From Pigmentiphaga kullae (GTDB lineage: Bacteria; Pseudomonadota; Gammaproteobacteria; Burkholderiales; Burkholderiaceae_B), in assembly GCF_004216695.1 (NCBI RefSeq), contig NZ_SGXC01000001.1, positions 2,728,001 through 2,792,000 of the forward strand: a stretch of 64,000 bases of DNA, written 5' to 3'. Both the position numbers and the translations under genes were made by a program. Below, piece by piece: positions 8,437 through 16,869 of this stretch (within the stretch, counting starts at the first letter, position 1; each line of letters opens with the position of its first letter). A model generated the notes under the pieces. It saw nothing but the letters and a program-made list of their open reading frames with translations, searched no databases and was not told the DNA's origin.

Positions 8437-9450
8437 ATGGACCTCAGTTTTGAAAGCAGAGCCGCTCGGACAGGGCGGGGCATCGCTGTGAAACGGCGCG
8501 AGCAAAGTCTCGGTGCCTATGGCGCAGTCGTAGCGCTGGTGGTGTTGGCTGTACTGCCGTGGGTACTGCAGGCGCTGGACGCCGACTATTACCTGGGGTT
8601 CGCCAGGCGAGTTCTGATTATTTCTCTGGCGGTCGTCAGCTTGAATCTGCTTATCGGCTACGGTGGTCTGGTGGCATTGGGGCACGCAGGATTCATGGGG
8701 GCAGGTGCCTATACGGTGGCGGCGCTGACCCATGCCGGACATCTGTCGGGGTGGTTGATACTCGCCATCGTGGTTGTGGTCAGCGCCGTGTTATCAGCAG
8801 TGATCGGCCTGGTCTCGCTACGTACTCGAGGCGTTTACTTCATCATGGTCAGCATGGCTTGCGCGCAGTTGCTGTATTACCTTGCAATCGCGTTGCGCGT
8901 GTATGGAAGCGAGGACGGATATACCTTGCCAGAGCCGTTGCAGTTCGGCTTCGGATGGACGACCGCCGATGAAAGCATCTACTACCTCATCGTGCTGGGC
9001 ATTGCGGCCGTGAGCTTTGCAGGGCTGTCGCATTTGCTGAACTCCCGATTCGGCATCGCTCTGCGCGCTGTGAGAGAGAACGAACAACGGATGGTTGCGC
9101 TGGGCTTCCCGGTCAGAACCATTCAGCTCTGGGCATTCATCGTGGCAGGAACCCTTGCAGGTCTGGCGGGTGCCCTCCTGATCGGTCACAACGGCTTTGT
9201 GACGCCTTCTCTGTTGAACTGGAGCCAATCCGCAAACCTGGTAGTGATGCTTGTTCTCGGTGGCATAGGCTACCGCTGGGGGGGCGTGGTGGGCGCAACG
9301 GTGTGGCTGGTTCTCGAAGAAGTGCTGCGGCAAATGACGACACATTGGCATTGGCCGCTTGGGCTGATCCTGATCGGGATCGTTCTGATCGCGCCTCGGG
9401 GTCTGTGCTCTTTGTTGCCCAAGGCATTTGTGGAGAAGCAGCATGGCTGA
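8437..9450 (+). CDS. Branched-chain-type ABC transporter permease (LivM-like)
   Basis: A 337-residue permease of the LivM family and heterodimer partner of the preceding LivH-like protein. Conserved parts are SLNLLIGYGGLVALGHAGF, followed by the loop FGIALRAVRENEQRMVALGF for ATPase coupling and a C-terminal hydrophobic segment ending LIAPRGL. ATG 8437 has GGAG ten bases upstream; a GTG at 8413 overlapping the livH stop is an alternative that adds eight residues. It overlaps the LivG-like gene by eight bases. Confidence 0.9.
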   Translation: MDLSFESRAARTGRGIAVKRREQSLGAYGAVVALVVLAVLPWVLQALDADYYLGFARRVLIISLAVVSLNLLIGYGGLVALGHAGFMGAGAYTVAALTHAGHLSGWLILAIVVVVSAVLSAVIGLVSLRTRGVYFIMVSMACAQLLYYLAIALRVYGSEDGYTLPEPLQFGFGWTTADESIYYLIVLGIAAVSFAGLSHLLNSRFGIALRAVRENEQRMVALGFPVRTIQLWAFIVAGTLAGLAGALLIGHNGFVTPSLLNWSQSANLVVMLVLGGIGYRWGGVVGATVWLVLEEVLRQMTTHWHWPLGLILIGIVLIAPRGLCSLLPKAFVEKQHG

Positions 9451-10201
9451 CCCCTTGCTCAAAGCCGCCCATCTGCATAAGCGCTTCCAGGCCCTACTTG
9501 CAACCGACGACGTCTCTTTGGATGTGATGCCCGGTGAGATTCATGCATTGATCGGTCCCAATGGCGCCGGTAAGAGCACATTGGTGAACCTCCTGGCCGG
9601 CGGGCTGAAGCCTGATTCCGGAACAATCGAGCTGCAAGGTGTGCGCATCGATAGCATGGCGCCCCATCACCGAGTTCATGCAGGGTTGTCTCGGTGTTTC
9701 CAAGTAAGCAGCGTCTTCCGCAACTCGACGGTGCGGGAGAACTTGATGACCGCGGTGCAGGCTGTCTCGTCAATGCCATTGAGACCCTGGGGCGCGCGGC
9801 ACACCCGCTATCTTGAGCTCACCGATCGGGTTGTAGAGCTCGCGGCACAAACCGGCCTTGAGGGCAGCCTGGATATGATCGCCGGCACGCTGCCGCATGG
9901 CGCTCAGCGGCAACTGGATGTTGCGCTAGCGCTAGCCTCTCGTCCGAAGGTCTTACTGCTTGATGAGCCAATGGCAGGCATGGGACCGGATGAATCCGAA
10001 CGCATGGGGAACCTGATCGATCGGCTCAGGGGCGAGATGGGAATTCTCTTGATCGAGCATGACATGACCGCGGTCTTTCGCCTTGCCGATCGAATCACGG
10101 TCCTGGTCAACGGACGCGTCCTGGCCAGCGGGAAGACGGATGCCATCCGCAATAACGCCGAGGTGCGTGCGGTCTATCTCGGGACAGAGGAGGAAGCATG
10201 A
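9443..10201 (+). CDS. ABC transporter ATPase (LivG-like)
   Basis: A 252-residue nucleotide-binding subunit. Walker A is GPNGAGKST (38-46) and Walker B is KVLLLDEPMAGM. The signature motif is degenerate (LPHGAQRQLD in place of LSGGQ), as is common in LivG proteins. The C-terminal segment ILLIEHDM carries the switch histidine. Start ATG 9443 lies inside the livM-like gene; the end overlaps the LivF-like start by four bases (ATGA). Confidence 0.92.
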   Translation: MADPLLKAAHLHKRFQALLATDDVSLDVMPGEIHALIGPNGAGKSTLVNLLAGGLKPDSGTIELQGVRIDSMAPHHRVHAGLSRCFQVSSVFRNSTVRENLMTAVQAVSSMPLRPWGARHTRYLELTDRVVELAAQTGLEGSLDMIAGTLPHGAQRQLDVALALASRPKVLLLDEPMAGMGPDESERMGNLIDRLRGEMGILLIEHDMTAVFRLADRITVLVNGRVLASGKTDAIRNNAEVRAVYLGTEEEA

Positions 10202-10926
10202 GCCACGACGATCTTCTCCGGTGCGAGCGATTGGAGGCACGGTACGGGGCCAGTCAAGTACTGTTTGGAATCGATTTCAACGTTCGCCGTGGCGAAGTGG
10301 TCGCGTTGCTCGGTCGCAATGGCATGGGCAAGAGCACGGCGATCAAGAGCATTCTAGGCTTGCTGCGGACCATCGACGGACAAATCTACTTCGATGGCCA
10401 GCGCGTCGACACCTTGAGCATGGACGTCATAGCCCGTCTTGGCATCGCCATCGTTCCGGAGGGAAGACAGTGTTTCCCAAATCTTACCGTTCATGAACAT
10501 TTGATCGCGTTTGCACGTCACTCTGCTGGAGCGGAAAAGGGCAGGCGTTCGGTCTGGTCTCCCGACAGGTTGTACGCCCTGTTCCCCCGTCTGGCAGAGC
10601 GCAAAAAAAATCTGGGCGGGCAGCTCTCCGGTGGAGAACAACAGATGCTGGCGATCGGTCGCGCGTTGTCCACGCACCCCAAGCTCTTGATTCTCGACGA
10701 GGCCACCGAGGGCCTGGCACCGCTCATCCGAGAACAGATATGGGATTGCCTTCATTTGCTCCGCAAGGAGGGGCAAACCACGCTCGTTGTGGACAAGTAC
10801 GTAGATCGACTTCTCACCGTCGCGGATCGTCACCTGATCTTGGAGCGGGGAAGAATTGTCTGGCAAGGGAACTCAACAGAGCTCTCCGCCGATCGAGACC
10901 TCTGGACCCGCTATTTGGCGCTCTGA
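10198..10926 (+). CDS. ABC transporter ATPase (LivF-like)
   Basis: A 242-residue ATPase, second of the pair. Walker A is GRNGMGKST (39-47), signature LSGGEQQML, Walker B LLILDEATEGL. The switch region reads TTLVVDKYVDR where LivF proteins normally have VEQN, so the segment after Walker B is atypical although the rest is well conserved. The gene is translationally coupled to the LivG-like gene. Confidence 0.9.
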   Translation: MSHDDLLRCERLEARYGASQVLFGIDFNVRRGEVVALLGRNGMGKSTAIKSILGLLRTIDGQIYFDGQRVDTLSMDVIARLGIAIVPEGRQCFPNLTVHEHLIAFARHSAGAEKGRRSVWSPDRLYALFPRLAERKKNLGGQLSGGEQQMLAIGRALSTHPKLLILDEATEGLAPLIREQIWDCLHLLRKEGQTTLVVDKYVDRLLTVADRHLILERGRIVWQGNSTELSADRDLWTRYLAL

Positions 10927-10975
10927 GTTACGCAAGGTCGGTACGTCAAACCAATCAAACATAAGGTAGGCCGAA

Positions 10976-12154
10976 ATGAAAATCAAGAAACTCACGCTGA
11001 CGGTTCTCTGTTCTGCTCTTCTGATCGGTGGCTCTGCCGTGCAAGCGGCGGACAAGATCAAAGTCGGTCTGCTGACGACGCTCTCCGGATCCAACGCCGT
11101 GCTGGGCGTAGACGTCCGAGATGGATTCAACCTTGGTATCAAGCACAGTGGCGACCGGCTGGGAAATCTTCCTGTCGACTTGAGCATCTTGGACGATCAG
11201 TTGAACCCGGAAAGCGGTCGTCAGGCCGCCGAGCGCTTCATCAAGCGGGATCGCGTGGATGTGATGACCGGAGTGGTAGCTGCCAGCGTCCTGTTGCCGA
11301 TACTTCCAGGCATTCTCGCCAGCGACACCATTTATCTGAGTACGAACACCGGGCCCGCAGACTATGCCGGCGCGAAGTGCAACAAGAACTTCTTCGCCGT
11401 GGCCTGGCAGAACGAAGATATCCCGCGAGCGATGGGTGTCTATGCAACGTCCAAGAAAATCGAGCGCGTTGCGATCATTGCCCCCAACTATCCCGGCGGG
11501 CGCGAGTCGCTGACAGGCTTCAAGAACGGATACGGCGGCAAGATCGTCGAAGAGATATACACCAAGCTCAACCAGCTCGACTTCGCCTCCGAATTGACCA
11601 CACTGCGTTCGCTTAAGCCCGATGCCGTGTTCTTCTTCCTGCCTGGTGGCATGGGAGTCAACTTCATCAAGCAATTCCATGCGTCTGGCCTCAGCAAGGA
11701 GGTCGCGCTGCTTGCTCCGGGATTTTCTGCAGACATGGATACCATTCGCGCCGTTGGCGACAGCATGGTCGGACTGCACAACGCATCGCAGTGGGCAGCG
11801 GACCTCGACAACGAGGCTAACAAGCGATTCGTTGCCGACTTTACCAAGACCTACGGCCGGGCTCCAACCATGTACGCCTCGCAAGGATATGACGCTGCTC
11901 GTCTCATCGACAGCGCTGTGCGGGCAGTGGGGGGGAAGATCGAGGATCGCGCTGCGTTGCGGGCGGCGTTGAACAAGGCTGACTTCAAGTCGGTCAGAGG
12001 CAGCTTCCGCTTCAACCGGAACCAGTTTCCGATTCAAGACATCTACACCCGGGTAGTGGTGAAAGACGAAGCCGGGCAAATCGGGAACAAGCTGGTCGGG
12101 ACAATCGTGAAGAACAACGAGGATACGTTCGTTAAAGAATGCTCGATGAAGTAG
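10976..12154 (+). CDS. ABC transporter periplasmic substrate-binding protein (LivK-type)
   Basis: A 392-residue type I periplasmic binding protein. A signal peptide is evident (MKIKKLTLTVLCSALLIGG, cleavage near AVQA-ADK). The mature part begins IKVGLLTTLSGSNAVLG and contains LDDQLNPESGRQAAERFI, both characteristic of the Peripla_BP_6 family. It lies 49 bp after the LivF-like gene and completes the importer. Relatives in aromatic degradation loci bind aromatic acids or lignin-derived compounds; the ligand here is not predictable from sequence alone. Confidence 0.9.
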   Translation: MKIKKLTLTVLCSALLIGGSAVQAADKIKVGLLTTLSGSNAVLGVDVRDGFNLGIKHSGDRLGNLPVDLSILDDQLNPESGRQAAERFIKRDRVDVMTGVVAASVLLPILPGILASDTIYLSTNTGPADYAGAKCNKNFFAVAWQNEDIPRAMGVYATSKKIERVAIIAPNYPGGRESLTGFKNGYGGKIVEEIYTKLNQLDFASELTTLRSLKPDAVFFFLPGGMGVNFIKQFHASGLSKEVALLAPGFSADMDTIRAVGDSMVGLHNASQWAADLDNEANKRFVADFTKTYGRAPTMYASQGYDAARLIDSAVRAVGGKIEDRAALRAALNKADFKSVRGSFRFNRNQFPIQDIYTRVVVKDEAGQIGNKLVGTIVKNNEDTFVKECSMK

Positions 12155-12208
12155 GCGGACGGGAGGGATTTTTGCCCGTAATGAATCAAGAAATTTTGGA
12201 CTCAGACA

Positions 12209-13684
12209 ATGACGCAGGCGGCAAAGACAGGCAGCGATCACTTGAAGGCGCTGCAAGATGGACGTTGGATCTCGATCAACGGTGAAGTGGTCTCCAATCA
12301 TATCGAGCACCCGGCGTTCCGGGCGGCAGTTAAGACGGCCGCAGACCTGTATGACTTCAGTTCTGCGTCGCCCAACCTCGAGAAAATGACGTTTCGATCG
12401 CCGACGTCGGGACGGGCAGTGAGCAGGGCTTGGCAACTTCCCACCACCTACCAGGAACTGGTGGAGCGTCGCCAAGCGCTTGAACAGATCGCCTGCAACA
12501 CCTCTGGATGGGTGGGTAGAACGCCTGATCACGTGGCGTCCACGCTGTCGGCGATGGTGATGGGTATTGACCTGTTTGAGCGTCATGGCGTGAAGCGGGC
12601 CAGTGCTCTGCAAGAGTACTTCACGTGGGCGCGTGACAACGACATCTGGGCGGGCTATGCGATCGTTCCTCCACAGACCGATCGTCAGCCACCGGCCAGG
12701 CAGGGCGACTTTATTAATGCCTCTGTCTGCGATGAAGATAGCGAGGGCATCACGATCAAGGGGGCTCGTCAGTTGGCCACGGGCCTGCCCATGGCGCAAG
12801 AGCTTCTGTTGGGCGCTGTCCAGCCGCTCAAGCCGGGTGACGAGCGGGCAAGCTTCACCGCCATGGTGCCTGTCAATGCGAAGGGCGTGAAGCTGATGTC
12901 TCGTAAGTCTTACGAGCAGCTCGCCGGGTCGACGTTCGACTATCCCCTCTCGTCACGGTTCGACGAGAACGACACGGTCGTTTATTGCGATGAAGTCAAG
13001 ATTCCCTGGGATCGGGTGTTTGTGCACAACGATATACAGATGGCCAGGGCACAGTGGTTCGACATTCCGGTCATGGCTTATCAGAACTACCCCGCGCAGA
13101 TTCGCTTGAGTGTGAAGCTTCGCTTTTTGCTGGGGCTCGCGTATCGGATGGCTCAGGAAAACGGCTTGTTGGCCTTACCGCCGGTTATGGAGACACTGGG
13201 ACAGATGGCCGCGGAGGTGAATGTCGTTCAAGGCATGATCACTGCCATGGAAACGAACGGCGTTCAGTACGGGAAGTACTTCATTCCCAACTCCAGCATT
13301 CAGTACAGCGCGATGGTGTATTCGCAGTCTCTTTATCCAGCCTTCATCGCCCGGATGCGAGAGCTTGCCGGCGGGTCGATGTTGAGCCTGCCGTCATCCG
13401 TTGCGGATTTCACCAGTTCTGCAACGGCCGAGTACGTCGAACGTACCCATGGAACGGCGAAACGTTCCGCCGTGGATCGGGTCAAGCTCTTCAATCTTGG
13501 CTGGGATGCCATTGGTTCCGAGTTCGCCTCGCGCCATGCTCAGTACGAGATCTTCTATTCGGGACCGGCCTTCGGTAACCGTATCCGCAATTACTCCGCT
13601 TACGACTGGGGCCAGGCCACCACGTTGGTTGACAACTTCCTGTCGTCCTACGACGGTCCGGCAGGGCCGGTCCTGGGCGCCTGA
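12209..13684 (+). CDS. FADH2-dependent monooxygenase, HpaB-like
   Basis: A 491-residue oxygenase of the 4-hydroxyphenylacetate 3-monooxygenase (HpaB/PvcC) family, which uses reduced flavin to hydroxylate an aromatic ring. Family marks are the segment GRTPDHVASTLSAMVMG near residue 110, the flavin-binding middle domain and the C-terminal part with RVKLFNLGWDAIGSEF and SGPAFGNRIRNY. Reduced FAD would come from the HpaC-like reductase at 14935, possibly also from the split-barrel protein at 6826. Relatives act on phenols, pyrrole-2-carboxylate and other heterocycles, so the substrate is open. Confidence 0.85.
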   Translation: MTQAAKTGSDHLKALQDGRWISINGEVVSNHIEHPAFRAAVKTAADLYDFSSASPNLEKMTFRSPTSGRAVSRAWQLPTTYQELVERRQALEQIACNTSGWVGRTPDHVASTLSAMVMGIDLFERHGVKRASALQEYFTWARDNDIWAGYAIVPPQTDRQPPARQGDFINASVCDEDSEGITIKGARQLATGLPMAQELLLGAVQPLKPGDERASFTAMVPVNAKGVKLMSRKSYEQLAGSTFDYPLSSRFDENDTVVYCDEVKIPWDRVFVHNDIQMARAQWFDIPVMAYQNYPAQIRLSVKLRFLLGLAYRMAQENGLLALPPVMETLGQMAAEVNVVQGMITAMETNGVQYGKYFIPNSSIQYSAMVYSQSLYPAFIARMRELAGGSMLSLPSSVADFTSSATAEYVERTHGTAKRSAVDRVKLFNLGWDAIGSEFASRHAQYEIFYSGPAFGNRIRNYSAYDWGQATTLVDNFLSSYDGPAGPVLGA

Positions 13685-13705
13685 TCTACATAGCAAGGAT
13701 TCCTC

Positions 13706-14812
13706 ATGCATTTCTTTTTTCCAGACAACTATCGCTGGTCGTACAACACGCTGCTGGCATTCTCCGCCGGAGCCGAAATCGGCGATTTCGGGACCATCCT
13801 GCCGGAACTGAGCAAGAACGTCGGCGACGACGAGGCCTGGCGAGACGGCTGGCTTGCGCTCGCGCATGTTCTCGAAGCACGCGCGCAAGGCAAGACCGGG
13901 ATTACCCGCTCCGAGGACATGTTCCTAGCCAGCCTCTATCACACGATCTCCGAGCACTTCATCAACCCGAATGATCCGCGGCGACTCGAGGGTTACCACG
14001 AGGTGCTGCGGTGCTTTGAGCAGGCGCGGGCCGCTGCACCGTTCAAGATGGAGCGTGTACTGGTCCCTTTCGAGGGCACCACGCTGCCGGCGTACTTCAT
14101 GCCGGCCATCGGTCGGACGGGACCCCGTCCCACGTCAATCTTCGTGTGTGGACTGGATACTACGAAAGAATTGTGGTTCTTGCGTGCACGTGAGCAGTTC
14201 GCGCTGCGCGGCGTGAACTGCCTTTTCCTGGATACCCCAGGGGTGGGGGAGGCGTTGCGTTTGCAGAAGCTCTACACCCGGCATGACTACGAGCGCCCGG
14301 TCGGCGCGGCCATCGATTACCTGCTGACCCGGCCCGAAGTGGACGCTGCCCGCATCGGACTGGTCGGAAGCAGTCTCGGCGGCTATTACGCGGCCAGAGC
14401 AGCGGCTTTCGAGCCCCGTCTGAGAGCGACCATCGCCTGGGGTGCGATCTACGACTATCACCGTGTGTGGGTACAGCGCATGGCCGGTAACGGCGCGTCA
14501 GCCGCTCCGACTTTCCAGCTCATGTTCATCACGGGAAAGAGCACCATGGAGGCCGCCATCGAGCACGTGTCGCAGTTCAAGATCGCCGGCTTTGCAGATC
14601 GGATAACCCAGCCGTTCCTGATCATGCACGGTGCAGAGGACCTCCAGGTACCACTTTCAGACGCCCAGTCTATGTATGAGTCCGTGGCTAGTGAAGACAA
14701 AGAGCTGGTGATCTTCGATGGAAAGAATGGAGGAGCCGCTCACACGCAGTTCGACAACCATCGGCCGGCATTGCATTACGCGGCGGACTGGATGCAGCAG
14801 AAGCTTGCATGA
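13706..14812 (+). CDS. Alpha/beta hydrolase (FrsA/pseudooxynicotine-hydrolase-like)
   Basis: A 368-residue hydrolase with an N-terminal helical region and a C-terminal alpha/beta fold. The nucleophile elbow is G-S-S-L-G with Ser223; the likely acid is Asp in HGAEDLQVP and the base His in GAAHTQFDN. This architecture resembles 2,6-dihydroxypseudooxynicotine hydrolase, which breaks a C-C bond beside an aromatic ring, and the FrsA family. Lying 21 bp after the HpaB-like gene, it probably cuts the hydroxylated intermediate. An esterase role is the alternative. Confidence 0.8.
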   Translation: MHFFFPDNYRWSYNTLLAFSAGAEIGDFGTILPELSKNVGDDEAWRDGWLALAHVLEARAQGKTGITRSEDMFLASLYHTISEHFINPNDPRRLEGYHEVLRCFEQARAAAPFKMERVLVPFEGTTLPAYFMPAIGRTGPRPTSIFVCGLDTTKELWFLRAREQFALRGVNCLFLDTPGVGEALRLQKLYTRHDYERPVGAAIDYLLTRPEVDAARIGLVGSSLGGYYAARAAAFEPRLRATIAWGAIYDYHRVWVQRMAGNGASAAPTFQLMFITGKSTMEAAIEHVSQFKIAGFADRITQPFLIMHGAEDLQVPLSDAQSMYESVASEDKELVIFDGKNGGAAHTQFDNHRPALHYAADWMQQKLA

Positions 14813-14934
14813 GCGGAGCAGCGGGCGGCGGAGTGTGCCGTTGCCTGCTGCGGTTATTCGTCTGGACTCCGGGGCAGGCAGGGCGGTCGATAGGTCACTT
14901 CCTGCGTTCCAGACGTTTTCGAGAGGTGATTGCA

Positions 14935-15450
14935 ATGAGCGAAAGCACAGAATTCGATACCCGTACCTTGCGTAATGCGCTGGGGCATTTCGCCACGGGC
15001 GTCGCTCTGGTTACTGCCAGGGTCGACGGCGTTCGCCTGGCCGCCACGGTCAGCTCGTTCAACTCGGTGTCCCTGAGTCCCCCCCTTGTACTGTTCAGCC
15101 TGGCGAGATCGGCACTCAGCTTCGACATGTGGCGTCGTGCCGAAAAGTTCGCCGTCATGGTGCTGTCAAGTGAGCAGGCTGAGATATCGAGCCGGTTCGC
15201 AAGGGCTGGAAGCGATAAATGGCAGGATGTCGAAGTCGTTCCTGGTATCAATGGATCGCCTTTGGTAGCGGGCGCACTCGCGTGCTTCGAGTGTGGGGTC
15301 TATGCGCGCTATGACGGAGGCGACCACGAGATCATCGTCGGACGTGTAGAACACTTTGAGACCCGTGGCGCTTCCCGCGCGGATCCGTTGATTTTTTTCA
15401 GCGGCGCCTATCGCAGTCTTGCCATGGGCATGGAGCACTCGACGTCGTGA
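14935..15450 (+). CDS. Flavin reductase, HpaC-like
   Basis: A 171-residue NAD(P)H:flavin oxidoreductase, the expected small partner of the HpaB-like monooxygenase. Key segments are LRNALGHFATGVALVTA, VSSFNSVSLSPPLVLFSLA (flavin-binding loop) and the C-terminal DHEIIVGRVE followed by PLIFFSGAYRSL. ATG 14935 follows GAGAGG at good spacing; an upstream in-frame ATG (14809) would add 42 arginine-rich residues not found in the family. Confidence 0.88.
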   Translation: MSESTEFDTRTLRNALGHFATGVALVTARVDGVRLAATVSSFNSVSLSPPLVLFSLARSALSFDMWRRAEKFAVMVLSSEQAEISSRFARAGSDKWQDVEVVPGINGSPLVAGALACFECGVYARYDGGDHEIIVGRVEHFETRGASRADPLIFFSGAYRSLAMGMEHSTS

Positions 15451-15462
15451 CGATCCGACCGT

Positions 15463-16650
15463 ATGTCTGAATCGGAGCCGAGCAGGCTGCCGGGCGTCAC
15501 GCCTGCACTGATCATTCTGCTGGCAATCAATCTGCGCCCCGCGCTCACAAGCGTCGGCCCTTTGATTGAAGACATCCGAGCCTCTACGGGAATCTCGGTG
15601 TCGGAGGCGGGCGTGATCAGCAGCCTGCCTCTTGTCGTTTTTGGAGTCTTTGCGCCATTGGCGCATCTACAAAAGCGCATTGGCGCTGAACGGCTAGTCG
15701 TCGCGGCGCTATTGCTGCTCATTGTGGGACTGCTCGTGCGGTCGTTTGGCTCCGCGTTAGGGCTGTTCGCGGGAACCATTGTGTTTGCTGCCGGCATTGC
15801 CGTGTGCAATGTGGTGGTTCCTGCTTTGATCAAACGGGACTTCCCGAGCCGCATTCAAAGCATGACGACGGTCTACGCTTTTACGCTTGGCGTCAGCGCC
15901 GCCGTCGCGTCTGGATTGTCTGCTCCGATTGCGCACGCGCTGCCGGGAGGTTGGCAGACTGCGCTAGCGATCTGGTGTGCGCCAGCATTGGTGGCCGCGT
16001 ACTTTTGGGGCCTTCAGATTCCCGGTCCGGACGTGGCAACTGCCAACGCTCGATCAGGATCAGATACGCAGCGGCTACCCGTCTGGCATTCACCCGTGGC
16101 CTGGTTCGTGGCCGCGTTTATGGGGCTGCAATCACTGAGCTTCTACGCCGCAATCGCATGGTTTCCCAGCTTTTTACTGCATGAAGGATACGCGCCGATC
16201 GAGGCTGGGGCGCTGGTCACCCTTCTCCAGGTTGCGGGGCTTGTCTCCAGCGTGGGTGCTCCGCAGATACTTAAGCGTCTCGCGAACCAGTCGAGCATTG
16301 CATGTCTCGCATCTGCAGCCATGGTCAGTGCGCTGCTCGGCATGATGTCGATGCCGAAGATGGCGGTTCTGTGGATGATCCTATTTGGGGCTGGGGTGGG
16401 TTGCTCCATGGTGCTTGCTCTCGCGTTCATCGGCCTGCGCAGCGAGAGTCATGGAGAAGCTGCTTCGCTCTCGGTCATGACCCAGTCGCTGGGGTACTTG
16501 CTGGCGGCGGTCGGTCCGCTTTTGCTCGGTGTGTCTTACGACCATACCGGAGGTTGGGCGGTTCCGCTGGCGACCCTCGCGGCGTTGGCAGTGCTACAGG
16601 CGGTTGTCGGGGTCGCAGCAGGGAGAGCGCGGACGCTTTTCGGAAGTTGA
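15463..16650 (+). CDS. MFS transporter, CynX/NimT family
   Basis: A 395-residue inner-membrane carrier with about twelve hydrophobic helices. The opening INLRPALTSVGPLI is diagnostic of the CynX/NimT (YeaN) subgroup of the major facilitator superfamily, whose members move cyanate, nitroimidazoles and related small compounds. It begins 12 bp after the flavin reductase gene, so it belongs to the cluster A operon. Export of a toxic intermediate, or import of a second substrate, are both possible. Confidence 0.85.
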   Translation: MSESEPSRLPGVTPALIILLAINLRPALTSVGPLIEDIRASTGISVSEAGVISSLPLVVFGVFAPLAHLQKRIGAERLVVAALLLLIVGLLVRSFGSALGLFAGTIVFAAGIAVCNVVVPALIKRDFPSRIQSMTTVYAFTLGVSAAVASGLSAPIAHALPGGWQTALAIWCAPALVAAYFWGLQIPGPDVATANARSGSDTQRLPVWHSPVAWFVAAFMGLQSLSFYAAIAWFPSFLLHEGYAPIEAGALVTLLQVAGLVSSVGAPQILKRLANQSSIACLASAAMVSALLGMMSMPKMAVLWMILFGAGVGCSMVLALAFIGLRSESHGEAASLSVMTQSLGYLLAAVGPLLLGVSYDHTGGWAVPLATLAALAVLQAVVGVAAGRARTLFGS

Positions 16651-16757
16651 GCTTTCCGAGACGCTTACTGTTACTTGCCACAAGTTGGACGCGCTCTCGG
16701 GATACCCCTCATTTCTCCTGTATGGACTTTGAAATAGAGTGACCATGATGTCAATAA

Positions 16758-16789
16758 TTATTAAACTTGAATTAGATTTGGTTTATTAA
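16758..16789. promoter_or_regulatory. AT-rich promoter region with near-perfect inverted repeat
   Basis: TTATTAAAC (16758-16766) and GTTTATTAA (16781-16789) are inverted with one mismatch, within the most AT-rich stretch of the 219-bp gap before the Rieske oxygenase gene. This gap probably holds a separate promoter, making 16870-20164 a second transcription unit. Confidence 0.35.
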
Positions 16790-16869
16790 ATTTTAACAAA
16801 ATAGCGTTGGGCATATCCAGGTAGAGACGGTCCGTCTCGACTGAAGTCGACGCCCAGTCCAAGAGGAAG

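Noticed and set aside
10955-12799. Long minus-strand frame opposite the substrate-binding protein and HpaB-like genes
   Set aside because: Overlaps two confident genes on the other strand and shows no family features.
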